Below, piece after piece: positions 34,572 through 43,413 of a stretch of DNA of 64,000 nt. Each line of letters begins with the position of its first letter. Within the stretch, counting starts at the first letter, position 1. Both the position numbers and the translations under genes were made by a program. The notes beneath the pieces were generated by a model. The model made no database searches. It was not told the origin of the DNA and saw only the letters and a list, made by a program, of their open reading frames with translations. Origin of the DNA: Acidisarcina polymorpha (GTDB lineage Bacteria > Acidobacteriota > Terriglobia > Terriglobales > Acidobacteriaceae); contig NZ_CP030840.1 of the NCBI RefSeq assembly GCF_003330725.1, positions 2,294,001-2,358,000 on the forward strand. The letters are read 5' to 3'.

Positions 34572-36188
34572 TTGATCAATAGGCGCACGTTTCTTTGGGG
34601 CGCGGGTCTGTTGACCGCGGGCTCGGCGCTCGGTCCGTCAATATCGGGCTGTGGCGTTGACTTGTTCATACCGTGCCTGGGTCCAGCCGCGGCGCCAACG
34701 CCGGTTCCGGGAATGACGTATATCCGAGCGTCGGAGATCGGCTGCGCGCTCGATTGCAATCTGCAGAACGGACGCAACAAGTACAAAGGGGGGCCCGCGA
34801 CCGATGATGGGCCGCGAATTAATGCAGCGATGGCCGGCGCCACGGCGGAACATCCGATCACGCTGATTATTGACGGAAGTGCGCTGATCTCCGGGCTTTT
34901 CCTGCCGGCAGGAGGGAACTGGAGCATCGCGGGGCTAGGTTGCGGAACGGGATTTTTCGTCAAGTCGGGCACCAACAATGACGGCATCCACAATGGCCCC
35001 GACGCGGGTATTCCGTCGGATCCGGGTCCCCCTGCTCCGGTGCGGAGCGGGATGAATGTCTCGCTGAGCAACTTCACGGTGAACGGCAATCGAGGAGACG
35101 GCCATCACGGAGATGCGACGGGCGGCGTCGCGCAAGGAGCGAACGGCGTCGGCTTCTTCGGCATCAACCTGATGAACCTAAACAACATTGTCATTGACAA
35201 GGTTGTTGTCGTGAACTCGCCCGAATACAATATCCGATTCGCGAATGTCGGCAATGTCGTGGTCTCTGGATGCGTGGTGAGAACCTTTGGCCCGAACAGC
35301 GATGGCCTCCATTTTGACGGGCCAGCCAATGACATCACCATAACGAACTGCGACTTCACGACCGACGACGACTCGATCGCGCTGAACTGCCCAGAGGGCT
35401 ACTCGGGCGACATATCGCGGGTTGCAGTCAGCAACTGCACTTTCAACAGCTGGTCGTTGATGCGCCTCTACACGGCGAACGCGAACTATAGGTACAACAT
35501 CGATACGGTGACGGTAAGCAACTGCACAGGCACCTTGTCGGAGTATGCTTTCGTGATCGGGCTAGGCTATACAAGCAATCTTCAGGCAGTAAACGGCTTG
35601 ACCATCTCGGATTGCAAGCTGACCGCCCCCATGTTGCTCGGCATTGAGGAGAATTTCGGATCGATCGCGCTCCGCAACGTCACCCTGACTCCCAATCAAT
35701 CGAATGTGATCTGGAATAAGTATCAAACGAACAAAACCAACGCCTTCTTGCGGCCGTCCCCAGTCGACGGGCCGCTCACTTGCACTGGATCGAGCCTCTC
35801 CTTCGAAAACTGCGTGATTTACAGGAATTCGGATGAGGACGTTCCCGCCGTGGTGCTGGAAAATGGATCGATCATCGGTTCAGTCGAGTTCAATGGATTC
35901 GCCGTGCAGGATGCTGGATCGCACTCCAAAGCGAAAGAGCTGCTGAACCTGGAATCCGCGTCCATCGGACAGTTGACAATCACTTCGATCGACAGCACCA
36001 ACATCGAGGCTCCCATCTCCGCGGACAATTTCGCGGGCCTCGGTTCTGTTTCCGGGGGCGGGGTGCTGGCGACCGGCTGGGAGTTTCCCGATGCGCTGAT
36101 GGCGAACGGAGTGCCGTATATTTCGGCGGACTCGGGCTTGCCTTCGATCAAGGTCAACGGCGTGGTTCAGCCGTATAGTCCTGGCTAA
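34572..36188 (+). CDS. Exported right-handed beta-helix protein, GH28-like
   Basis: The product (538 residues from TTG 34572) starts MINRRTFLWGAGLLTAG, a twin-arginine signal, then SISGC, a possible lipobox. The body is a parallel beta-helix with repeated turns: VVVSGCVVRTFGPNSDGLHF, NDITITNCDFTTDDDSIALN, VAVSNCTFNS and VTVSNCTGTL. The NSDG and DDDSIALN motifs match two of the polygalacturonase (GH28) active-site motifs, but the GHG and RIK motifs are not seen. It may cut or bind an acidic glycan, possibly the product of this locus. No Shine-Dalgarno site is visible before the TTG, so the start is tentative. Confidence 0.8.
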   Translation: MINRRTFLWGAGLLTAGSALGPSISGCGVDLFIPCLGPAAAPTPVPGMTYIRASEIGCALDCNLQNGRNKYKGGPATDDGPRINAAMAGATAEHPITLIIDGSALISGLFLPAGGNWSIAGLGCGTGFFVKSGTNNDGIHNGPDAGIPSDPGPPAPVRSGMNVSLSNFTVNGNRGDGHHGDATGGVAQGANGVGFFGINLMNLNNIVIDKVVVVNSPEYNIRFANVGNVVVSGCVVRTFGPNSDGLHFDGPANDITITNCDFTTDDDSIALNCPEGYSGDISRVAVSNCTFNSWSLMRLYTANANYRYNIDTVTVSNCTGTLSEYAFVIGLGYTSNLQAVNGLTISDCKLTAPMLLGIEENFGSIALRNVTLTPNQSNVIWNKYQTNKTNAFLRPSPVDGPLTCTGSSLSFENCVIYRNSDEDVPAVVLENGSIIGSVEFNGFAVQDAGSHSKAKELLNLESASIGQLTITSIDSTNIEAPISADNFAGLGSVSGGGVLATGWEFPDALMANGVPYISADSGLPSIKVNGVVQPYSPG

Positions 36189-36340
36189 CTCATGGGCGGT
36201 AAGGAGGTCGTGACGCTCTGCTGGTGGCAGCAGGGCTGGCTATTCCCGCAGGCGGTGGCCCACAAATAACACTGTGGTGCTGGACGGTTGATAGTGCACC
36301 TGGTTAATGACGTGATCGTTGGGGCTGCCGTCCCGTCGAA

Positions 36341-37177
36341 CTAGTATTGAGCGCTCGTCGAGATGTCGCCCGTCCAAAAATTTGTCTCCAGCTGAGCCCG
36401 CCCAGGATAGACGACGAATTCGTTGTCGTACTCCCTCGTCTTGCGGATCATGAAAAAAATAGTGAACGCGAGGGTGGGAAGTGCGCTCGCAAAGAGGCGC
36501 GCGATCGGGAGTGGGAAGGGGTAGAACTGAGCGCCGCGGAACTGCTCGAGCTCGTAACCGCCTGGAAAACATGCGTTCAAAAAAGCGAGTGTGTCGGCTT
36601 TGGAAAACGGCCGCACGTGTGCCGAGGCTAGTTTGTGCTGCGTGGGCTGTCTCCCAGCTGCAAGCAGAAAACGATTGTGCAACGAGCAAATGTTAGGGAC
36701 GCCGAACAGGAAATGGCCGCCAATTTTGAGGGAACGGGAGACCTCATGGAAAATCCAGAATACCTCCTTGGTATGCTCCAAGATCTGGTTGGCGATGATG
36801 AGGTCAGCTTCTCCGTCGGCAAGGGGGAATCGATCCCTTTCAATATTGGCCACGACGACCCGATCGGCCTTTCCCTCCAGGTTCTTCGCATATTCCTTTC
36901 CGCCCTCCACCGCGATCAGAGTGGCGTCAGGATAAAATCGTCGAACCACGCCCAGATCTCGGCCGCCGCCAGCGCCGAGGTCTACCACAATTCGCAGGTC
37001 TTTCAACGAACGAACCAAGTCCTCCACAACCTGGGGGCCGTAGTTCTCTGTGGTATCGACAAATCTGGCCAGTGGGTTTGTGGTGGTGGATCCAAACAAT
37101 GGTTTCGCGGTCTTATAGGTATTCAACTGATCTCCAGCAATTTTCCGCTTTACGGCAGCTTTGGACGGGCGGGGCAC
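36341..37177 (-). CDS. SAM-dependent methyltransferase
   Basis: A 278-residue class I methyltransferase. SAM motif I is VVDLGAGGGRDLGVV (about residues 64-78), with LIAVEGGKEYAKNL following, then ADLIIANQILEHTKEVFWIF (motif IV/post-region, about 125) and the HEVSRSLKIGGHFLFGVPN helix-strand. This LExT-type Methyltransf_11/23 sequence suits methylation of a small molecule or sugar. The last 70 residues contain a hydrophobic helix (IARLFASALPTLAFTIFFMI), perhaps peripheral membrane contact. It is divergent from the GT2 gene at 37315. Confidence 0.88.
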   Translation of the reverse strand: MPRPSKAAVKRKIAGDQLNTYKTAKPLFGSTTTNPLARFVDTTENYGPQVVEDLVRSLKDLRIVVDLGAGGGRDLGVVRRFYPDATLIAVEGGKEYAKNLEGKADRVVVANIERDRFPLADGEADLIIANQILEHTKEVFWIFHEVSRSLKIGGHFLFGVPNICSLHNRFLLAAGRQPTQHKLASAHVRPFSKADTLAFLNACFPGGYELEQFRGAQFYPFPLPIARLFASALPTLAFTIFFMIRKTREYDNEFVVYPGRAQLETNFWTGDISTSAQY

Positions 37178-37246
37178 GGCCTCATAACATCAATCATCAG
37201 ATTCGGATCTTAGAGGCAGGTAAGTGTCTGTCCTCCTCCTATGCCG

Positions 37247-37311
37247 CTTGAAGACATCGTCTTCAAGACTTAACGATATACGATGTTAAAAGTTTTGGCT
37301 GCATACGATAT
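37247..37311. promoter_or_regulatory. Palindrome cluster between divergent genes
   Basis: CTTGAAGAC at 37247-37255 pairs perfectly with GTCTTCAAG at 37259-37267. A second inverted repeat, TTAAC at 37270-37274 with GTTAA at 37285-37289, encloses GATATACGAT. Then TACGATAT at 37304-37311 stands three bases before ATG 37315. The spacer separates a minus-strand methyltransferase from a plus-strand glycosyltransferase and could hold operators for both. Confidence 0.45.
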
Positions 37312-37314
37312 CCG

Positions 37315-38193
37315 ATGATCCTCGAACCGCCAAGCGTGACCTGTATTGTCCTCAACTGGAATGGATGGGCGGACACCATCGAGTGTCTGAAGGCGCTGGA
37401 GCGGTGCGTCTATCCGCGCCTGAACGTCGTGGTTGTGGACAATGGATCGACGAACGATTCAGTCCTCAGGATTAAAGCGGCCCATCCGGGCGTTGCACTG
37501 CTCGAGGCAGGACGAAATCTTGGCTTTGCCGGGGGCAACAACATCGGGATTCGCTATGCGCTCGAGCGGGGCGCGGACTTTGTCTGGCTTCTGAACAACG
37601 ACACCGAGGCGGCCGCGGATGCGCTTTCCGCGCTGGTCGGCAAGGCAACGGGTGACCGGGAAATCGGGGCGGTCGCCTCGGTGTGCTACTACGCCGATTC
37701 TCCCTCAACGGTGCAAGCCTGGGCTGGGGCCCGGGTGAATCTCTGGATCGGGTATGCGCGCAACAGTGTGGTGCCCCGTCCCGACGCCTGGTTCCAGTCG
37801 CTCTACGGCGCCAGCATACTGCTTCGCTCCGAGGCGCTCCGGGAGGCTGGATTGCTGGACGAGGGGTTCTTTCACTATTTGGAAGAGACGGAGCTTTGCC
37901 TGCGCCTGGTCGAGAAGGGATGGCGGCTGGCGGCGGCCCCGGAGTCCAAGATCCTGCATAAGGTGGCCGGAAGCACAGGGAGGGAGAGCCCGGTGCTGGA
38001 TCGCTACTTCACGGCCTCGGGATTGCGCATCCTGCGGCTTCATTCTCCCGCGCCGGGGCTCGCGATGTTTCTCTTTCTGGCGGCGCGGTTCGCGCGACGG
38101 CTGGCGCGGCTGCAGTTCTCGCGATGCGGACAGGTTTGGGCAGGAATCGCGGACTACCGCATGACGCTCCCGGTGGTGCAGAGAATCCGTTGA
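37315..38193 (+). CDS. Family 2 glycosyltransferase, rhamnosyltransferase-like
   Basis: The 292-residue protein has a standard GT2 N terminus (VTCIVLNWNGWADTIECLKAL, VVVDNGSTNDSVL), the RNLGFAGGNNIGIRYAL motif of the RfbN/WbbL-like branch and the DXD-like LLNNDTEAAADALSALVGKA near residue 97. GFFHYLEETELCLRLVEKGW contains the ED-type base motif. Relatives transfer rhamnose or similar deoxysugars. No Shine-Dalgarno site precedes ATG 37315, which follows TACGATAT by three bases. Confidence 0.92.
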   Translation: MILEPPSVTCIVLNWNGWADTIECLKALERCVYPRLNVVVVDNGSTNDSVLRIKAAHPGVALLEAGRNLGFAGGNNIGIRYALERGADFVWLLNNDTEAAADALSALVGKATGDREIGAVASVCYYADSPSTVQAWAGARVNLWIGYARNSVVPRPDAWFQSLYGASILLRSEALREAGLLDEGFFHYLEETELCLRLVEKGWRLAAAPESKILHKVAGSTGRESPVLDRYFTASGLRILRLHSPAPGLAMFLFLAARFARRLARLQFSRCGQVWAGIADYRMTLPVVQRIR

Positions 38194-38236
38194 GGAGCAG
38201 CATTGACGATCTCCCGCGGCGTCGCGGGCAGCGAGC

Positions 38237-38878
38237 CTATATTGAGATCCAGGTTTCCGCAGCCGCGTCATAGCGACGGATGGCCACGGCGGGCACTCCT
38301 GCAACCAGAGTCAACGGGAGAACGTCTTTGGTGACGACGGCGTTGGCGGCAGCTATGCTGCCTTCCCCCATCGTGACATCAGGGCAGACCACAACACCGT
38401 CTCCGAGCCAAACGTTGTCACCAATGGAAACAGAGCGGTTGCGCTCGAGCGGGCGTTCCCCTGGCGGGACGAGGGGCGAGGTGGCGCCCGGACCGAAGAG
38501 GCCATGGTTGTGATCGGTGATCAGGACTTTACTGCCGATTAACACGTGATTTCCGATGGTAACGGAGTGGGTGCAGGCAATGTGGCTCCAGTGGCTGATG
38601 CGGACGTGGTTGCCGATGGTCAGGTGCGGTTCGAAGCGTTGATTTCCATAGCGGGTAATCGCCTCCAGCCACAAACCTTCGCCGGCGATGAGGTCTTCTC
38701 CCATGGCAATGGAGCTAAGTCCGCGCAAGTAGGGCCTGGATCCGATGCTGAGCTTGTGAACTCCGAATTTGGCGGCCAGCATCCGGTTGCGCAAAAAGAA
38801 TACGGGACGGGCGACGACCGTCGAGAACAATATGTAGCTGCCATTCTCCGTCAGGAACGACAGCATCTTCTCGAACAT
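38237..38878 (-). CDS. Hexapeptide-repeat (LbH) acyltransferase
   Basis: The 213-residue protein contains left-handed beta-helix repeats from about residue 75 (LTIGNHVRISHWSHIA, VTIGNHVLIGSKVLI, VSIGDNVWLGDGVVV, VTMGEGSIAAANAVV) with TDHNHG, the catalytic His loop of maltose/galactoside O-acetyltransferase-like enzymes. An N-terminal hydrophobic stretch (about 10-28) is unusual for the family. It likely acetylates a sugar or glycan precursor. Together with two membrane acyltransferases at 56-58 kb it indicates an acylated polysaccharide. Confidence 0.92.
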   Translation of the reverse strand: MFEKMLSFLTENGSYILFSTVVARPVFFLRNRMLAAKFGVHKLSIGSRPYLRGLSSIAMGEDLIAGEGLWLEAITRYGNQRFEPHLTIGNHVRISHWSHIACTHSVTIGNHVLIGSKVLITDHNHGLFGPGATSPLVPPGERPLERNRSVSIGDNVWLGDGVVVCPDVTMGEGSIAAANAVVTKDVLPLTLVAGVPAVAIRRYDAAAETWISI

Positions 38879-38977
38879 GTGCCCTCCAGGAGATCATTGT
38901 AAAGAAGTATCCGGCGGGACCTCCGGATCTGGGGATCATCGCTGAACTGGAGTGCGGAAACCCTTCGCATCATTCCC

Positions 38978-40255
38978 ATGCGGTACGATACAGGTGGTAT
39001 GGAAAGAGCGGGAACTGCCGAACGAGAGCGCGAAAATCTGGAGCACGCAAATCAGGCGCCAGAAAGTCTGCCGCGGGAGAGCCTGGCTGGCGGCGAGGAC
39101 CAAATCGACTTGTTCGACTTGCTCCTGGTTCTTTCGGCCGCTCGCAGGAAGATAGCTATCTTTACGCTCACCGCCATGGCGCTTGGGGCGGCTCTTGCTT
39201 TGCTTATGAAGCCTACTTTCTCAGCGAGTGCGCTCATCCTGCCGCCGAATCAGGGTCAGTCTTCCGCGTCGATGCTGATGAACCAGCTGGGCATCGGAGG
39301 GTTGGCCGGAGGAGCGGTCAAGTCGCCATCCGACTTGTATCTCGGGATTCTCGGCAGCCGGACGATTGCCGACGACATTATCGCGAAGTTTCATCTTGAC
39401 CGCGAGTATAAGACGAAGAAGCTTTCCGACACCCGCGCCCGGCTGATGAAAGCGACTGCCATGGTGGTCAGCAAGGATTCGCTGATTCATATCACCGTAG
39501 AGGACCACGACCCACGGCGCGCGAGCGATCTGGCGAACGCTTACATCGACGAGTTGTATGCGATGAACTCCCACCTGGCGATCACCGAGGCGGCGCAGCG
39601 GCGGGTGTTCTTCGATCAGGAACTGGCGGACGAGAAGAACGCACTCGCGGCGGCCGAGGTAGATCTGCGTAAGACCGCGGAAAAGACCGGGGTCATCCAA
39701 TTGAGCGCACAATCTGAGGAGATCATTCGGAGCATAGCGGATGTACGGGCGGAGATCGCCAGCCGCGAAGTACAACTACAATCGCTCCGCACCTTCGCCA
39801 CCGACCAGAATCCGGACACGGTTCGGATCCAGGAGGAGATCAACACGCTGCGAAGCCAGCTGGCGGTGCTTGAGAAAGACCCGCGGAACGTGCAGTCGAC
39901 CACCACCGATTTCCAGGCAGGGCGGGTTCCCGAGGTAAGTCTCGAATACGCCCGGAAGCTACGCGAGGTGAGATATCACGAATCTCTCTTCGATTTGCTC
40001 TCCAAGCAATACGAGGCCGCGCGCATTGACGAGGCGAAGGCGGCCCCGATCATCCAGGTGATAGACAGAGCCGTGCCCCCAGATAAGAAGTCGTCGCCCC
40101 ATCGCCTTTTTCTGACGCTGGGCTTCGCAGTCTTCGGACTGTTCCTGGGTTTTGCCTCGACTCTAGTCTCCGCCACTTGGAGGCGGATGGAGCAGGTTCC
40201 AGAGTACGCATTGAAGTTGGCGCGGTTGAGGAGCGGCTTTCCTCTTGGCCGTTGA
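38978..40255 (+). CDS. Wzz-type polysaccharide chain-length determinant
   Basis: The 425-residue inner-membrane protein has a Wzz/BexD-like layout: cytoplasmic start, TM1 near residue 65 (KIAIFTLTAMALGAALALLM), a long periplasmic coiled-coil region (about 180-330, with FFDQELADEKNALAAAEVDLRKTAE), then the Pro-rich APIIQVIDRAVPPDKKSSPHR motif and TM2 (FLTLGFAVFGLFLGFASTLV). No tyrosine kinase domain is attached. It sets modal chain length in Wzy-dependent assembly. ATG 38978 lies far from a clear ribosome-binding site; ATG 38999, after the same run, is a possible later start. Wzy follows after 43 bases. Confidence 0.9.
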   Translation: MRYDTGGMERAGTAERERENLEHANQAPESLPRESLAGGEDQIDLFDLLLVLSAARRKIAIFTLTAMALGAALALLMKPTFSASALILPPNQGQSSASMLMNQLGIGGLAGGAVKSPSDLYLGILGSRTIADDIIAKFHLDREYKTKKLSDTRARLMKATAMVVSKDSLIHITVEDHDPRRASDLANAYIDELYAMNSHLAITEAAQRRVFFDQELADEKNALAAAEVDLRKTAEKTGVIQLSAQSEEIIRSIADVRAEIASREVQLQSLRTFATDQNPDTVRIQEEINTLRSQLAVLEKDPRNVQSTTTDFQAGRVPEVSLEYARKLREVRYHESLFDLLSKQYEAARIDEAKAAPIIQVIDRAVPPDKKSSPHRLFLTLGFAVFGLFLGFASTLVSATWRRMEQVPEYALKLARLRSGFPLGR

Positions 40256-40298
40256 TGCTTCTGCGAAAGGCTTTTCTCTCTACAGGACTTGATAGCGA

Positions 40299-41561
40299 AT
40301 GAAGAAGACTCTCGCTATGTTCGGGATTCCCACACCAGAACAGTGCCTATGGGCCGCGCTGATTTTCGGCGCAGTATACCAATCGTATCGATACCCGTTG
40401 CAAATCAATACCGCGGGCATGAGCCCGAGTTACAGCGATACCCCGGTCGCATTTCAAGCGGCGAAAGCGATCGTGATCTCGATTTTTTGCCTTATATCTC
40501 TTTTCTATCTCCCTAAGCGTTCGTTGTCTTTCCCGAAATGGCTCATGGTAATTTTGGTGGCCTTCATGTCAGGCTACCCGCTTCTTAAGATAATGAATGC
40601 TGGAGCCGGGAACTCCAATGTTTACCTTGACACGGTCTTCTGGCCCCTTGCGGCTCTCGTCCTCGTTCTCTCCACTAACGGCATCTCCTATCGTGGCCTT
40701 GACCGTTTCTTCCGATTTATTTTCCTTTACGCTTTGTTGAGTAATGCAGTCGAAGTGACTCTCTTCCTGACGATTGGCCGCTTGCCTGCGCTCGCGTGGG
40801 CCGATTCCTGGGTTGTCCGCTTTGGTGGTTTCCTTGACGACCCTAATGGGTTTGCCGCGCTGCTCTTCATGCTCCTAGGATGGGTCCACGTGCGCTTCAC
40901 AGGAGGGCGCCGATTCGCCGCAGAGGCTGGGCTCGTCTTGTGCCTGTTCTTAACCCAGTCTCTGTCCGCGATCGGCTTTTTGCTGTTATTGACTGTGTTT
41001 ATGGCTTTCCGATGGCTCATTCGCAAACCGATTCTAATCGGAGGAATTGGCGTCCTCATCGCGACTCTCTTGAGTTTTGTGTGGTCGTCCCTATCAAGTG
41101 CTGTAGCCGCGGTCATTGCATTGAGGCAAGGCAGCATCGATGATCATCTTTCCGGAAATACCTTGGCCAATTTGAGCTCAGGCTTGGACTGGTTATTCGG
41201 GATAGAAACCTATACCCACTACGAATCTTGGTGGGTAGGGGCCTTAGTTAATTTCGGGCTTCCCTGGTATTCGCTTTTCCTAACAGTAATGGCGGCGTTG
41301 ATGTGGTCGGTCATCGTGGCGTTTCGCGGTGAGCACGATTGCCAACATAAAGCAGTATTGTCCGGGATACTTTTGCTTTCCGCCTATTTTGTCGTCGGCA
41401 ACGCCAACCTTCCTTTTTTTCATATTTTCCCGATCAGCTTCTTCTTCTTCTGTTTCTCATTTCTGGTTTTCTTTGGAAAAATCAATGGAGATGGAGCTGA
41501 CGCGAAGAAACTTCCAATGGGTCGCCCCGCTCCGCTTGTATCCGCTCCCGCTAAACTGTGA
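40299..41561 (+). CDS. Wzy-like O-antigen polymerase or ligase
   Basis: A 420-residue protein with about eleven hydrophobic helices and little other conservation, as expected for polymerases. A periplasmic loop between about 265 and 330 has TYTHYESWWVGALVNFGLPW, the O-antigen polymerase/ligase loop with conserved His/Tyr-rich segment. The gene is clearly lower in GC and richer in T than its neighbours, common for wzy genes and consistent with transfer. Position right after wzz supports polymerase over ligase. Alternative: O-antigen ligase WaaL. Confidence 0.82.
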   Translation: MKKTLAMFGIPTPEQCLWAALIFGAVYQSYRYPLQINTAGMSPSYSDTPVAFQAAKAIVISIFCLISLFYLPKRSLSFPKWLMVILVAFMSGYPLLKIMNAGAGNSNVYLDTVFWPLAALVLVLSTNGISYRGLDRFFRFIFLYALLSNAVEVTLFLTIGRLPALAWADSWVVRFGGFLDDPNGFAALLFMLLGWVHVRFTGGRRFAAEAGLVLCLFLTQSLSAIGFLLLLTVFMAFRWLIRKPILIGGIGVLIATLLSFVWSSLSSAVAAVIALRQGSIDDHLSGNTLANLSSGLDWLFGIETYTHYESWWVGALVNFGLPWYSLFLTVMAALMWSVIVAFRGEHDCQHKAVLSGILLLSAYFVVGNANLPFFHIFPISFFFFCFSFLVFFGKINGDGADAKKLPMGRPAPLVSAPAKL

Positions 41562-41702
41562 CAGGTCTTCGAGAGACTTCGCTGGCCGCGCTTCTATCAA
41601 GCTTCACTGCCAAAACTCAAATCTAATATGCGAAACATAGACTACGTCATTCTTTCAAGGCCCGCCTCCGCCGAGCAGGAGCCATGTACTGCCAACAGCG
41701 AC

Positions 41703-43058
41703 CTATCGATGCGCTTCCCGGCGGTACTCGGTGAAGATCGAGAGATTGTAGCCGAGTCCCACGAAAGCCTGCACGGCTAGATAGCCAATCACCATGCCTC
41801 TGGCGCCGAAGTGTCTCCCGAGAAAGTAAGTGGAACAGCCTACCAGCGTCGCCCCGAGTATCGAACTGCCTAACATCTTCTCTTCCTTGTGGGCGCGCAA
41901 ATAGATCGACAGCGCAAATATGAGGACGTTGATGACCGTGCCCAGAAGCAACATGCCCAGCGTGAGCGGATCGAGGATGCGCTCTGCGAAGCGAAGGTGT
42001 CGAGCATTCAGGTACACCGCACCCAGCCACACGCACACGCTGCCGAAGGTGCAGATGAACATACACTGGCGTAAGGCCGAAAAGAAGACACGATCGAGCT
42101 CAGCGTACTCTTTGCGGGCGATCAAGGTGCCGAAGGGCGCCGCTTTGGTATTCACCCAAGCGATCGAAACTGACGTCAAGGCGCCCATGATGCTCAGCGA
42201 CATTCCCATGCGGCCTGCTTCCACTGCTCCCCGGTAGGCGAAGAGTACGGGGTTGAAGAGCTGATAGACGAAGTAGGCACATATCCAGGTGACTGCGACT
42301 CTCCATTGAAATGGCCATACCTCGCTTTTCCACTTCACAGCGTGGCTGCCGGATTTATGGCGCAGAAGCCCCAAGAGCAGCGGGCGCCGGCGATTGAGCC
42401 ATACGGCTCCAGCAATAGCCTGGCCGAAGATCATCATGGCGGGCGCAAACAGTCCGTGGCCGGCAGCGAGGACAACCCAGGCCATCAGGCCGCTTAGCAT
42501 CGCTTGCGCCAGCCGCAGTCGCGCGACATTCGCAACGAAGCCGCAGCCTTCGAGAAAAGACAAGATCGGGTCGATCTGGAAGGTCAGCGACGCCGCCAGC
42601 ACGACCAGGATCCAGGGAATCTGCCACGAAAGTGAGTGCTGAGCGTGCTGATGCGTAGTGAAAAAGTAGAAGCCCCACGGGATCAGAACAGCTGCCATGA
42701 GCAGGGCGCCGGTGAAGTACCAGCGGACCGCCTTTTGCAGAACCGAGGCAAGCCGCTGGTGAGCGATCGCATCGCCAGTAATGGCGCCATCGGCCGAAAT
42801 TACGAGATGAGCGCGTTCATGGCTTGCCAGCTGCAGGATGACAATCGAAAACCCAAGCTCAAAGACGATCTGAAGCGCGACCAGGCTGCCGAACGTGTAG
42901 TAATATCCCTGCTCGGCAGGAGACAGGAATCTTGCGATCAGAAGGACCGTAACGATGCCGGAGGCACTCGACCAAACACGCGCGAGAACAGTGAAAACGA
43001 TGGCCCGATCCAAGCCAAGGGTGTGTTTCACCCAATTGCGAAGTCCGTTGGATGTCAT
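41703..43058 (-). CDS. Wzx-type oligosaccharide flippase
   Basis: A 451-residue protein with about twelve hydrophobic segments, starting SSASGIVTVLLIARFLSPAEQGYYYTFG, the MATE/MVF-like polysaccharide transporter N terminus (FLSPAEQGYYY). It belongs to the MviN/PST family that flips lipid-linked repeat units to the periplasm. It lies opposite wzy and divergent from the ThDP operon with about 355 bases between. Confidence 0.9.
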   Translation of the reverse strand: MTSNGLRNWVKHTLGLDRAIVFTVLARVWSSASGIVTVLLIARFLSPAEQGYYYTFGSLVALQIVFELGFSIVILQLASHERAHLVISADGAITGDAIAHQRLASVLQKAVRWYFTGALLMAAVLIPWGFYFFTTHQHAQHSLSWQIPWILVVLAASLTFQIDPILSFLEGCGFVANVARLRLAQAMLSGLMAWVVLAAGHGLFAPAMMIFGQAIAGAVWLNRRRPLLLGLLRHKSGSHAVKWKSEVWPFQWRVAVTWICAYFVYQLFNPVLFAYRGAVEAGRMGMSLSIMGALTSVSIAWVNTKAAPFGTLIARKEYAELDRVFFSALRQCMFICTFGSVCVWLGAVYLNARHLRFAERILDPLTLGMLLLGTVINVLIFALSIYLRAHKEEKMLGSSILGATLVGCSTYFLGRHFGARGMVIGYLAVQAFVGLGYNLSIFTEYRREAHR

Positions 43059-43413
43059 GGTTTAGCTGGATCGCCTCGCGGCCCGTGGCGAGACGCATGG
43101 CCCGAGCATCTGTGTAGATTTTTCGGCGCATCTAACCGAGTCCCAGGTCCAGGTGATTGGCCAACGATGTGAGGACTCTGAGCTTATTGACGGCATGCGA
43201 GCCACTCGTCGAAGTATATATGCGAATCCGCACCACGCCGTTCGGAACGGAACTACTGGGCGTGGTTTTCGCCGGAGGAGTCCGTCATTTCGCCCTTACA
43301 ACCGGCGAGTGCCGTGAAGCGATGCGCTATGATCGAACAGGTATTGTTGCAGCTTCTGGCTATGGCAAGTTGCTGGACATTTCAGTGTTGAAGCCCATGG
43401 AGCCTAAGAAGCA
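43059..43413. other. Spacer upstream of the ThDP operon
   Basis: These 355 bases separate the flippase from the ThDP gene. An 86-codon frame at 43157-43417 overlaps the next start (ATGA) but shows no recognised domain, so I treat it as doubtful. No clear promoter motif is visible. Confidence 0.45.

Noticed and set aside
36240-36689. 149-codon minus-strand frame
   Set aside because: Alternate frame of the methyltransferase at 36341-37177, whose motifs are clear.
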